DNA of 64,000 nt, from contig NC_014228.1 in assembly GCF_000252955.1 (NCBI RefSeq), positions 3,139,232 to 3,203,231 on the forward strand. The letters are read 5' to 3'. The position numbers and the translations under genes are program-made. This DNA comes from Xenorhabdus nematophila ATCC 19061. Lineage in GTDB: Bacteria; Pseudomonadota; Gammaproteobacteria; Enterobacterales; Enterobacteriaceae. Positions 43,226 through 51,350 of the stretch are shown piece after piece. The notes under the pieces were generated by a model, which was not told the DNA's origin, did no database searches, and was given only the letters and a program-made list of their open reading frames with translations. Numbering within the stretch: position 1 is the stretch's first letter; each line of letters starts with the position of its first letter.

Positions 43226-44548
43226 GACCCTGTACCTGAATTTGTGTAATTGCCTGTTTTTGGTATGTTTAATTTATCAACTAAAACAGGTGAAAAGATG
43301 GACGAGAAAAAGTTACAAATTCTGGCTACTGAGCTGGCTAAAGATCTCAAAACGCCGGAAGATCTGAGCCAGCTCTCCCGCTTCCTCAAAAAACTGACCG
43401 TTGAAACCGCCCTTAAGGCTGAACTGGCTGCCCATCTAGGTCATGAAAAACACCAACCGAAATCAGGCTCCAATACCCGCAATGGCTACTCACCGAAGAC
43501 TTTGCTGACCGAAGACGGCGACTTAGCGCTGCAAATTCCCCGTGATCGTGAAAGCACGTTTGAACCCCAAATTGTCAGGAAAAATCAAACGCGGATTACG
43601 GGCATGGACAGTCAGATACTGGCCCTGTACGCCAGAGGAATGACCACGCGTGATATCGCCGGTACTTTCAAAGAATTGTATGATGCGGATGTCTCGCCGT
43701 CACTGATTGCGAAAGTGACCGATGCCGTGAAAGCCGAAGTGATTGAGTGGCAGAGCCGCCCACTGGACAGTTTGTATCCGATTGTTTATCTGGACTGTCT
43801 GATGGTCAAGGTCCGTCAGGATAACCAAATTATCAATAAATCGGTCTTTATCGCACTGGGGATTAATACCGAAGGGCATAAGGAACTGCTGGGGTTGTGG
43901 CTCGCTGAAAACGAAGGGGCTAAATTCTGGCTCAGTGTGCTGACGGAACTCTATAACAGGGGACTCAAAGACATTTTTATTGCCTGTGTTGACGGGCTAA
44001 AAGGGTTTCCCGAGGCAATTAATACCGTTTATCCGCAAACGCGAGTTCAACTGTGCATTGTTCACATGATACGCAATAATCTGCGCTATGTGTCCTGGAA
44101 AGACGCAAAAGCGGTAGTCAAAGATTTGAAACAGATTTATCAGGCCCCGACAGAAGAAGTCGCCCAGCAGGCGTTGAAGGCTTTTGCTGAACAGTGGGAT
44201 GAACGTTATCCCCAAATCGGCCGCAGCTGGCGAGAAAACTGGGGTAATCTGTCCACGTTCTTTGCGTATCCAGCTGAAATCAGGAAAGTGATCTACACCA
44301 CGAATGCGATTGAATCGCTAAATAGCGTTATCCGGCATGCCATCAAGAAACGCAAAATATTTCCGTCGGATGACTCGACAAAAAAAGTTATCTGGCTGGC
44401 GATTCAGGCAGCCTCTAAAAAGTGGACGATGCCGATCCAAGATTGGCGTCTTGCAATGAGTCGATTTATGATTGAATTCGGTGACCGTTTAAACGGTCAC
44501 ATTTAATGAAGATGAAAATGGCGATTACACAAAATCGTAAACAGGGTC
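43226..44548 (+). mobile_element. IS256-family insertion sequence, apparently intact
   Basis: Inverted ends start GACCCTGT and share TTTGTGTAAT-YGCC further in. An 8-bp direct repeat TGAAAAAA flanks both sides (43218-43225 and 44549-44556). It encodes one full-length transposase. 1323 bp, usual size for the family. Confidence 0.9.
43298..44506 (+). CDS. IS256-family (Mutator-type) transposase
   Basis: 402 residues from the ATG at 43298, with AGGTG nine bases upstream; the frame extends further back into the IS end but lacks a ribosome site. DDE residues: first Asp in PIVYLDCLMVKVRQ, second in DIFIACVDGLKGFPEAI followed by the family C/H block VQLCIVHMIRNNLRYV, Glu in YTTNAIESLNSVIRHAIKKR. 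No frameshift or stop, and the ends and target duplication are clean, so this copy may be active and recent. Confidence 0.95.
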   Translation: MDEKKLQILATELAKDLKTPEDLSQLSRFLKKLTVETALKAELAAHLGHEKHQPKSGSNTRNGYSPKTLLTEDGDLALQIPRDRESTFEPQIVRKNQTRITGMDSQILALYARGMTTRDIAGTFKELYDADVSPSLIAKVTDAVKAEVIEWQSRPLDSLYPIVYLDCLMVKVRQDNQIINKSVFIALGINTEGHKELLGLWLAENEGAKFWLSVLTELYNRGLKDIFIACVDGLKGFPEAINTVYPQTRVQLCIVHMIRNNLRYVSWKDAKAVVKDLKQIYQAPTEEVAQQALKAFAEQWDERYPQIGRSWRENWGNLSTFFAYPAEIRKVIYTTNAIESLNSVIRHAIKKRKIFPSDDSTKKVIWLAIQAASKKWTMPIQDWRLAMSRFMIEFGDRLNGHI

Positions 44549-44621
44549 TGAAAAAATGGATGTGATTTTTTTATCGGTGCGACAAACTGCCGCAAACTTA
44601 TATGTGAACATGTTGCGAACT

Positions 44622-44760
44622 CCGTTTAGTGGCCTATTCACCACCAGAGTTCTCACGCTCAATTTGGTGGCAATCCAGACGGGGGTGAGAAATCCGGCCT
44701 AAACGGTTACCGATCAACCTTACGGTTGCCCCACCTGAATCACCATAGATAATTTCAGGC
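44622..44760 (-). ncRNA. Candidate C4-type antisense RNA leader of the icd-like gene
   Basis: In the minus-strand leader, CCGTTTAGGCC (44696-44706) is complementary to GGCCACTAAACGG (44622-44634) just before the icd-like ribosome site GGAG. A second pair, CCACCA and TGGTGG, lies between. A GTAA-capped hairpin (CAACC/GGTTG) precedes them. P1/P7 phages use such a C4 RNA, made from the same transcript, to block icd and the antirepressor. No covariance model was run, so this is inference from pairing and context. Confidence 0.45.
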
Positions 44761-44770
44761 TGCGAAAACA

Positions 44771-44795
44771 AAAAAACACGCTGCGCGTGTTGTTG
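44771..44795 (-). terminator. Hairpin with T run upstream of the C4-like leader
   Basis: On the minus strand AACACGC, GCA loop, GCGTGTT followed by TTTTTG. Confidence 0.65.
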
Positions 44796-44887
44796 CGCCG
44801 TTTAGATCTCTCAGGTTCTCACGCCCGTTCACAGATTTTGCTGTGATTCATTTGAATTATCCCAACATAAACCAAACGTCAATAAAA

Positions 44888-45113
44888 TTAATCGAAAATA
44901 ATTGTCGGTTGTGTCACAAAATGCCGTAAAATTGCAGCAATATGATGCAATTCAAGTTTTTTTCTGCCACCAACCTGATCCTTTTTACGGACGAATGGAG
45001 CTTTTCCCTTTTCAATTGCTTTTTTATTAGCTTTCGTTTTTAAATTTTGTTTTAACGTAGGGTCTTTTTCCACGGCTCTCCATATATCTTCTCTGAATTT
45101 ATCAAGGGGGGTG
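44888..45113 (-). pseudogene. Orphan fragment of a colicin/pyocin-type HNH DNase
   Basis: Reads PLDKFREDIWRAVEKDP, then APFVRKKDQVGGRKKLELHHI, the start of the HNH nuclease module of colicin E2/E9 and S-type pyocins. After HHI the frame drifts (AAILRHFVTQPTIIFD), so the metal-binding rest of the motif is missing. It has no translocation domain and begins directly after the ximB terminator (once the IS3 at 45114 is removed), so it is a silent toxin-tip remnant downstream of the bacteriocin pair. Confidence 0.75.
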
Positions 45114-45116
45114 TGT

Positions 45117-45972
45117 CTAGTCCTGATATACGTTGACACTATTTTTACTTAACGCCTGATAATGGACTTCATCGGGCGTTTTATATTTTAGCGCTAAGTG
45201 CGGCCGATATCGATTATAAATCTCTATCGATTCACTCACCATTTTGGTCGCTTCTTCAAGGTCAGACGGTTTGCAGAGTAAAAACTCGGTTTTCAGGATA
45301 CCATTAACACGCTCTGCCAACGCATTCTGATAGCAATCGTGGCCATCTGTCATGGAACAAATCACTTCATGGTGCTTATGTAGCGCCTGATAGCGTTTTG
45401 AACAATACTGTAATCCCCTGTCTGAATGATGGATCAGCGATTGCTCGGCTAATTTTCGGTTTTTTAAGGCATGCTTGTACGCCTTGCTAACCGAGTCTGT
45501 TCTTAAATTATCATGAACTTGATGCCCCACGATTTTACGCGACCAGGCATCCGTCATCATGCTTAAATACGCTTCCCCTATTTTCACGGGGAGATACGTA
45601 ATATCAGCCACCCAAACTTGTTCGGGCCCCGTTGGGGTTATCTTATTGGGGCCGGTTTTGAGTAAATTAGGGTGACAGTGAAAACGATGATGGCTCTGCG
45701 TCGTTTTGTGGTAAGCCCGTCTGGGTCTGACCAACAAATGATGGGTCCGGAGTAAATCGAACAGCCTGTCTCTGCCTATTTTTAATGGGCTTGATTGGTT
45801 GAGCAGGTACTGAAGCTTTCTCGTGCCAATACGGGGCTTGCTTCAGGCGGATTGATTGCACTTGCCTCAGCACATCCTGTTCCTGTTGTTCTTTGATGAC
45901 TGCCCGCTGACATCGCTGATAATAAGCTTGTCGTGTGATACCCAGATAACGGTAACATTGAGCCACATGCAA
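45117..45972 (-). pseudogene. IS3-family transposase OrfB, frameshifted
   Basis: Starts MHVAQCYRYLGITRQAYYQR and loses frame near 45838 after QSIRLKQ. The correct frame continues PRIGTRKLQYLLNQ and holds all catalytic residues: QVWVADITYLPV (Asp), LIHHSDRGLQY (Asp) and NALAERVNGILKTEF (Glu). A one-base indel in the CTTGCTTC region is the simplest cause. The C-terminus runs into the terminal repeat. Confidence 0.85.
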
Positions 45973-45977
45973 GCCGG

Positions 45978-46367
45978 TTACTTTTTTCGCCTGAATGACT
46001 TGCCTCGTGGCTTTTTTACGATAGTCACTCCATTATCTCGTTTTAACACCTCTACTACCGCCTCAAAAAATTCGGCTTTCTTTTCCATTTCAGTCAGTTG
46101 CTGTTCAAGTTCTTTTATGCGTTGCTCAGGTGTAAGCGATGAAGATGAGGTCATGGCGGCTCCTTGAGGATGTAAAGGTGTACAACCCAGACGCCAATCT
46201 AACTGACCATGCTTCCTAAGCCAAACTAAAACGGTTGAACGTCCTTGAATACCGTACCGACTTTGGGCTTGTTTGTAAGTCATCTCGCCTTTTTCAACTT
46301 GCTCAACAACGGCCAATTTAAAAGCCAGTGAATAATCACGCTGAGTTCGTTTGCTTTCTGATTTCAT
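45978..46367 (-). CDS. IS3-family transposase OrfA
   Basis: 129 residues. Helix-turn-helix region YSLAFKLAVVEQVEKGEMTY and GIQGRSTVLVWLRKHG, followed by a leucine-zipper-like stretch LTPEQRIKELEQQLTEMEKK. It ends with the basic KKPRGKSFRRKK. Complete, but its partner orfB is broken. Confidence 0.88.
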   Translation of the reverse strand: MKSESKRTQRDYSLAFKLAVVEQVEKGEMTYKQAQSRYGIQGRSTVLVWLRKHGQLDWRLGCTPLHPQGAAMTSSSSLTPEQRIKELEQQLTEMEKKAEFFEAVVEVLKRDNGVTIVKKPRGKSFRRKK

Positions 46368-46427
46368 AACACTCTCCTCAATAGATGAAGAAAAGTGTCA
46401 ACCTTATTTAGGACGGGACAGTGTAAT

Positions 46428-46456
46428 AAAAAAAGCCCACCAATATTGGCGGGCAA
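46428..46456 (-). terminator. Terminator of the xciA-ximB operon
   Basis: On the minus strand GCCCGCC, AATATT loop, GGTGGGC, then T7. Confidence 0.88.
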
Positions 46457-46477
46457 TTTCCTTAACAGGAAATAATG

Positions 46478-47584
46478 CTATTTCTTCGGAACAATTTTAC
46501 CAGTTTCACCCAATTCAAATCCCTCTGGTAATATCCCATTTTCATCTAATTTATGAAACAGGTCACGCATGTAGTTGTACTGTTCAGTTGTGATTTTTTC
46601 TTTACCGATAGTTAAACTATCAATTCCCATGTATTCAACATAATCAATTTTATCAAAAACATACAGTCCATCTTTATAGAAATGGTCCAGTAATTTTAAT
46701 GATAATTCCTTCATTGATTTAGTACCAGACACTTGTCCAATTTTTCGACCAATTTCGTTATTGAGCATGTCAACGATTTTATCTCCCTCAATCTCTGGAT
46801 CAGAAGAGTCAACAAATCGTTTATTAAGATCAAGATGTTTGAAATTTCTAGCACCTGCACTACTTGGAGTTCCCTCATGAGCATTGCCCGCAAAATTTGC
46901 CACCTCTACGCCATGTTTGGCTGCAATTGTTGCTGACCACAATGAGTGACTAAAAGCATTTTGCTGACTTCCTTCACCATTAGTCAGACTGCGATGCGCT
47001 TTTGCTTTAAATTGATTATTGCCTCTCCCTTGTGACGAAAAACGGATGGCGTTAGTTGTAATATTCGTTTCATCCTGTTTAAATACTCCAATATCCATAA
47101 CTATCAACGGATTATTTAAGAAAAATTCTAGCTCTGCAAATCTAGGAAAATCGTCTAAAAACGCTTTTTCATTTTCTTTAGCAATACGCTCGGCTACACC
47201 CTTTGCTATTTCATAACGCATTTTTTCACCAAGGTCAGAGAATCCCTCTTCTTTAGCTTTACGATCAGCTTCCTCTATACTTTTACGCTCAGCTTCCTCT
47301 TCAGCTTTACGCTTAGATTCTTCTTTCTCTTTATCTGTCATTCGATAATCAAATGATATTTGATAAAAATGTTTATCAAAATTAATTTGGTGATTAAAAT
47401 TACCTTGTAAAACAGGAACCCATGCATCTAATACATCAAATACACCGTTATTCAATGTATCATCCAGAGGTAGACCGCAGTTTTCAATAATGGAATCATC
47501 GTATCCCAAATCTTGCGAATATTCTTTGCCAACAAAATCTTCATTTTTTTTATCAAACCAAGTTAATTTTAATTGAATTCCCAT
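46478..47584 (-). CDS. ximB: Bacteriocin immunity protein XimB-like: Im3-type domain fused to a second domain
   Basis: 368 residues (about 42 kDa, matching the xenocin immunity protein of X. nematophila). Residues 1-83 are a colicin E3 immunity (Im3) homologue: LTWFDKKNEDFVGKEYSQDL, NNGVFDVLDAWVPVLQGNFN and the end YQISFDYR. Residues 84-140 are a charged, probably helical linker. The C-terminal 200 residues carry NAFSHSLW (209-216), NAHE (234-237) and DMLNNEIGR (272-280), a His/Glu/Asn pattern I associate with a widespread domain of unknown function seen in polymorphic toxins (DUF6973-like). It starts 13 bases after xciA, co-transcribed. Its second domain has no explained role. Confidence 0.85.
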   Translation of the reverse strand: MGIQLKLTWFDKKNEDFVGKEYSQDLGYDDSIIENCGLPLDDTLNNGVFDVLDAWVPVLQGNFNHQINFDKHFYQISFDYRMTDKEKEESKRKAEEEAERKSIEEADRKAKEEGFSDLGEKMRYEIAKGVAERIAKENEKAFLDDFPRFAELEFFLNNPLIVMDIGVFKQDETNITTNAIRFSSQGRGNNQFKAKAHRSLTNGEGSQQNAFSHSLWSATIAAKHGVEVANFAGNAHEGTPSSAGARNFKHLDLNKRFVDSSDPEIEGDKIVDMLNNEIGRKIGQVSGTKSMKELSLKLLDHFYKDGLYVFDKIDYVEYMGIDSLTIGKEKITTEQYNYMRDLFHKLDENGILPEGFELGETGKIVPKK

Positions 47585-47596
47585 GAATTTTCTCCA

Positions 47597-49327
47597 TTAA
47601 AGGTATTTTTTAATATTGCGTTTTGGATCTGCTGATTTTAGTTGTCTGCCTGTTTTCGGGTCAAACGAGCCTAAATGTTTTCCATCACTAGCGCGGTAGC
47701 CTTCCAGTTCACCATGTTGAGAGTCCCACTCGTAAATTTTACGCCTTTTATCACCAAACCATCGAGCTCGTTTACCACCGCCACCTTGTTTTGGCGTTTT
47801 TGCAGCAGCTTCTTCTAGATCACCCAGGCCCTTAATATCTTCAGTTTCTGGTGCAGGATGATATTTGTGTCCATTCTGTTGGACACCCTTGCGTTTTTTT
47901 TCTTGTTCTTGCTCAGCTTTTTGTTCTTTTGCTTTTTTCTTGTCTTCCGCTTTTTTGCGGTTTTCCATTACTATATTTAGTTCATTTTTAGCATTATCGA
48001 TTTCATTTTTTGTATCCAACAATTCTTGTCTAAGTTTATTGTAAAGTGCCTCCGTAGTAGTAGATCCTGAAAAGTATTTCCCTCCATGCTTTAATAAGTT
48101 GTCTAAATCTTCTTTATTTTTAATTGAAACTGTTGATATTTCGTTATGGCTTGTCCCATTTGAAATAGAGTGATCATTTTCTATTATATGATAATTATAA
48201 GGGAAATTATCAGAAGATATTAGTAACCGCCCTAATGATGTGTTTAAAAATTTATTAAGGACATCTCTCTTTTCCTCAAATAACTTCTCTACTTCTTCTA
48301 GTTCTTTTTGAGCTTGAGCAAGTTCTATCTCAGCTTTGATGAGAGGGTGATTATCTAACCATTTCTGTTTATTTTTTTTAGATTCTTCTATTTGTTCTTT
48401 TTCTTCTGCTACTGTAGGAATTTTCGAAACAGAAATATAGATAAGATCATGTTTTTCTCCAAAATCGATAAATGCATGATGAGTATCATTAACGGGTGCA
48501 GAAGTGAAGATCTCAACATTAGGTATTGGGTTTGCTTTAGAGATATTTTTTGGTACCGCCTGATTAGTATTATCAACTTTAATCTGCATCGGTTTCATAC
48601 CAGGAACGACAGAAGCGGAGTAAACATTAGGTCTATTTGTTGGCTCTGCTTTAATCACAGGAATTTGAGTTCGACTCTTTGTGATGGCTGCTTTGCGTTT
48701 TTGTTCTTTTTCGTCAATTACAGGTGTTACTACTGTTTCAGCAACTATTTTTTTATTTTCGCGGATTTTTTTAGCTGGTACAGAACTGACTTGATCTACA
48801 GGGAGCGTTGATACTATATATCCGTGTTCAAGTTTTATTATCCCACCATTTTCTTTGAGTTTTTTTTCTAATGCATCTCTCACTTCTTGATCGGTTGCAA
48901 TACTCCCCGGCCATAATGAGCCAATGCCAATACCAACAATTGGATTAGCAAAAACACCAACTCGAGCAATTCCAGATATATTTGCAGCCGCTTGTTGTGC
49001 TAAACGATTAGCCATAGGTTTAGCTTTATTTATAAAGTTTCCTAGATTAATCAAACCTGTATCAATAAATCCTGTGTTAATAGTTACACCTAAAACGCCA
49101 TTAATTGGAAATATTGGTGATGGAACCGCCGCAAAGTACGGAAAGATAATTGCCATTGCTTCCGGATATTGACTTAAATCAACTGAACTACTACCTCCAG
49201 AGCTACTGCCTGAATCATTCCTATCCTTATTTCCGTCATTTTTATGACGATCATCGTCGCCAGGTTTTTCATAATAACCACCCTTTTCGCTACTCCAATC
49301 CGTACCATCACCGTATATTGGACACAT
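47597..49327 (-). CDS. xciA: Xenocin-like bacteriocin with colicin-E3-type rRNase domain
   Basis: 576 residues. Order: a Gly/Ser/Asp-rich N-terminus (1-50), a pyocin-S-like translocation region (about 60-320), a long coiled coil (about 325-370 and 425-480), a Lys/Glu-rich hinge, and the cytotoxic domain (about 498-576). This last part is near identical to colicin E3 (RRKIYEWDSQHGELEGYRA, PKRNIKKYL). By alignment to E3 the catalytic residues are Asp535, His538, Glu542 and Arg570, all present; E3 cuts 16S rRNA at the decoding site. Length and the downstream immunity gene match xenocin. Promoter lies in the AT-rich 118 bp upstream. No lysis gene is seen. Confidence 0.88.
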   Translation of the reverse strand: MCPIYGDGTDWSSEKGGYYEKPGDDDRHKNDGNKDRNDSGSSSGGSSSVDLSQYPEAMAIIFPYFAAVPSPIFPINGVLGVTINTGFIDTGLINLGNFINKAKPMANRLAQQAAANISGIARVGVFANPIVGIGIGSLWPGSIATDQEVRDALEKKLKENGGIIKLEHGYIVSTLPVDQVSSVPAKKIRENKKIVAETVVTPVIDEKEQKRKAAITKSRTQIPVIKAEPTNRPNVYSASVVPGMKPMQIKVDNTNQAVPKNISKANPIPNVEIFTSAPVNDTHHAFIDFGEKHDLIYISVSKIPTVAEEKEQIEESKKNKQKWLDNHPLIKAEIELAQAQKELEEVEKLFEEKRDVLNKFLNTSLGRLLISSDNFPYNYHIIENDHSISNGTSHNEISTVSIKNKEDLDNLLKHGGKYFSGSTTTEALYNKLRQELLDTKNEIDNAKNELNIVMENRKKAEDKKKAKEQKAEQEQEKKRKGVQQNGHKYHPAPETEDIKGLGDLEEAAAKTPKQGGGGKRARWFGDKRRKIYEWDSQHGELEGYRASDGKHLGSFDPKTGRQLKSADPKRNIKKYL

Positions 49328-49445
49328 AATAAATTCCTTATTTTTATAAATTAAAATAATTTGTGATGTTTATATATTTTTATAAACACTGTTATTTTAA
49401 CTCTTCCTATTTTTATATAAATTAAAATGCCTTGTGCCATTTTTG

Positions 49446-49610
49446 TTACAATTTTGTGATTAATGAGTTAATTTTATCTGGTGTTATTGTAATTGCATGT
49501 TTGCAATTGTTACATGGATAGCTATTTTCCAGCTGGAAATCACCATTGACAATCCTAAACTGGCGCCGAACAGTATCACCAACAATACGCACTTCAATAA
49601 AATCACTCAT
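49446..49610 (-). CDS. Small CxxC protein upstream of xciA
   Basis: 54 residues, missed by length cut-offs. AAGGG lies 11 bases before the ATG, and the product begins MSDFIEVRIVGDTVRRQFRI and holds one CNNC pair (SYPCNNCKHAITITPDKI). The same strand as xciA, which starts 118 bases downstream. I do not recognise it; a zinc-binding regulator or prophage leftover is possible. The codon phase is open without rare stops, and the ribosome site is good, so I think it is real. Confidence 0.55.
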   Translation of the reverse strand: MSDFIEVRIVGDTVRRQFRIVNGDFQLENSYPCNNCKHAITITPDKINSLITKL

Positions 49611-49648
49611 TATCACTACCCTTATGTTTAACCATACAAGATACTCAA

Positions 49649-49932
49649 GGAGGGCAACACCTGAATGTAAATGTCCTGCGTCGTGAAACTTTGGAAGATG
49701 TGGTCACCCTGAAAAACACCTTCAACTTACCATTCGTGTATCGGGTTATGCAGTACATTCTAACTCATTAACGCCAGAACAACAGCGCAATGTTATTGCC
49801 CGTACTTTTACAGAAAGCCTGTCATTTTCTCCATTTGAAGAAGCCAGTAATGTCGGGATCTTCAAATTTTTTTGTCAGCATTTTTATGAATTGTTATTCA
49901 AAAAAGTGCTTAAGCGAGCGGTATTAGAGTAA
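49649..49932 (+). pseudogene. grcA: grcA 3' part, broken
   Basis: Starts exactly where the 5' part stops: [19 protein letters not shown] one-base loss then shifts the frame; the original continues [20 protein letters not shown] and [19 protein letters not shown], including the glycyl-radical loop RVSGYAV. The normal stop after TESL is lost (TCA follows CTG) and the frame runs on to 49932. So this half is independently decayed. Confidence 0.85.
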
Positions 49933-50103
49933 ATACTCCCTTTTTTGTTGTTATAAAAGAATAAACTCAAAACCTTATTTTAATTATGGCTATTTAATTT
50001 GTTAAATAAAAATTAAACTTGTATTAATAATGTTAATTTTATTGCCGATAGATAATTTGGTTTTTTAATTACATCTAACCAGCATAATCTGTAGGAGAAT
50101 TTT

Positions 50104-51228
50104 ATGACATTATCAGTAATTGGCGGTTTTTTCAGTGAATTAGGGACATATTCACTACAGGAAAACGTGCAACCTCAATCCAGCCCGACAACTACACCAC
50201 CGCTGGGCAAAAAAGCTGATGGCACTCATTCTGCAAGTATTTCTCTGTCAGAAAATACCAAACAAGCAAGCTTACTCTACCAATCATTAATCAATAATCT
50301 CAGTGCCAGTGCGATGGCTGTGCCAGAATTGAGTGCTAATGATATTGCGGGTAAACAATCTAAGCGGATCGATTATGAGCTGACATTGGTGACGCGTGAT
50401 GTTTATCGGGAGCAAAGTTTAGGAATTCCGGGTTATGAGCGTATATCTGATGAAGAACTGTTAAAGGCAGGTATTGATCCTGATACCTTGAATGATTATT
50501 CAACTGGATTTCAAGCTGGGGTGTATAAACATAAGGGGTTATATATTGTTTCTTTCACTGGCTCAAATGAATTACAGGATTTTATGACGAGCATTAATCA
50601 GGGGCTTGGTTACAAAACAAAACAATATGATCAGGCTATCGAATTAGCGCATAAATCATTAAAGGTGTTTGGTGAAAATATTATTTTTACAGGGCATTCA
50701 TTGGGGGGCGGCCTGGCGACTGTCGCTGCATTGGCAACAGGAAAACCGGCAGTTATTTATAATTCCGCAGGTGTTTCAGATGCGACATTGAAAAATATGG
50801 GAGTCTCACCGCAAGTTGCCCGTGAAATGGCCGATAGTGGTTTGATTCGGCATTATACCGTTCAGCACGATTGGCTGAGTAATTTACAAAAAAAATTTCC
50901 GGTTCCTAAACCAATGGGGAACACGATAGAGCTTGAATATGAGTTTGACTGGCAAAATATCTGGAATGCTTTACCTTATAAATATGGGTTGCATGTATTT
51001 AAGGCTCATTTTCTGGAGGCTGTTTTGGAGTTAATGACGCAACAGAAGCCTTGGTTGAATAATGGCGATGCCATGCTGGCTTCAACAGATGATATAGATG
51101 AGGAAATGCTTTCTTTGAGAGAACCGTCAATGCAGGCATTGGCTATGGATAATCCTGCCGTTAGAACGCAATTTGAGGATAACTATCAACAAATTATCTC
51201 ACAAAGAAACAAGCAGCGTACAGTATAA
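50104..51228 (+). CDS. Lipase-like alpha/beta hydrolase
   Basis: 374 residues. The nucleophile Ser lies in IIFTGHSLGGGLATVAAL, and YIVSFTGSNELQDFMTSIN precedes it as in class-3-type lipases. Asp/His candidates follow in HYTVQHDWLS and YGLHVFKAHF. The N-terminal 60 residues are Ser/Thr/Pro-rich and no signal peptide is visible, so export by T6SS or other means is possible. GTAGGAG precedes the ATG. It is a single gene between the grcA relic and srmB, convergent with srmB. It could be a phospholipase effector; substrate unknown. Confidence 0.75.
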   Translation: MTLSVIGGFFSELGTYSLQENVQPQSSPTTTPPLGKKADGTHSASISLSENTKQASLLYQSLINNLSASAMAVPELSANDIAGKQSKRIDYELTLVTRDVYREQSLGIPGYERISDEELLKAGIDPDTLNDYSTGFQAGVYKHKGLYIVSFTGSNELQDFMTSINQGLGYKTKQYDQAIELAHKSLKVFGENIIFTGHSLGGGLATVAALATGKPAVIYNSAGVSDATLKNMGVSPQVAREMADSGLIRHYTVQHDWLSNLQKKFPVPKPMGNTIELEYEFDWQNIWNALPYKYGLHVFKAHFLEAVLELMTQQKPWLNNGDAMLASTDDIDEEMLSLREPSMQALAMDNPAVRTQFEDNYQQIISQRNKQRTV

Positions 51229-51309
51229 TATTTAGAAAATACCCCGTAAATCCATGTTACGGCGGGGGAGCAGTCACAGTAAAGTTATTCTCAAATACAA
51301 CATGATGAA

Positions 51310-51345
51310 AGAGACGAGGTCAGTTAATGGCTTCGTCTCTGTTTT
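51310..51345. terminator. Terminator between the lipase gene and srmB
   Basis: Stem AGAGACGA/TCGTCTCT with a 15-base loop, then GTTTTG. It can serve both convergent genes. Confidence 0.65.
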
Positions 51346-51350
51346 GATTA

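Larger units (their letters stand above)
43120..44611 (-). pseudogene. Icd-like (host cell division inhibitor-like) prophage gene, disrupted by IS256
   Basis: The 5' end (44611 to 44549) reads MFTYKFAAVCRTDKKITS after GGAG. The 3' end (43225 to 43120) reads FFTTIADSESAARQQFSQKF and VLYFRARLPFGGAV. Together they resemble the small Icd-like proteins of P1-type and P2-type prophages. An IS256-family element (43226-44548) splits them; after removing it and one 8-bp repeat the halves are one base out of frame at a T run, so a second lesion is present or the duplication is nine bases. The leader upstream has a C4-like structure. Confidence 0.6.
45114..46420 (-). mobile_element. IS3-family insertion sequence
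   Basis: The ends match as inverted repeats: TGTCTAGTCCTGATATA at the left and the inverse of TGTCCCGTCCTAAATAA at the right, both continuing into GTTGACACT. GTG flanks both sides (45111-45113 and 46421-46423), a 3-bp target duplication. It carries orfA and a frameshifted orfB. Confidence 0.85.

Noticed and set aside
45117..45139. Start of the DNase fragment inside the IS3 end
   Set aside because: The nominal start and first residues come from the IS terminal repeat; the DNase homology begins at the IS border.
48392..48811. 139-codon plus-strand ORF
   Set aside because: It is antisense to the xciA coiled-coil region and low in complexity.
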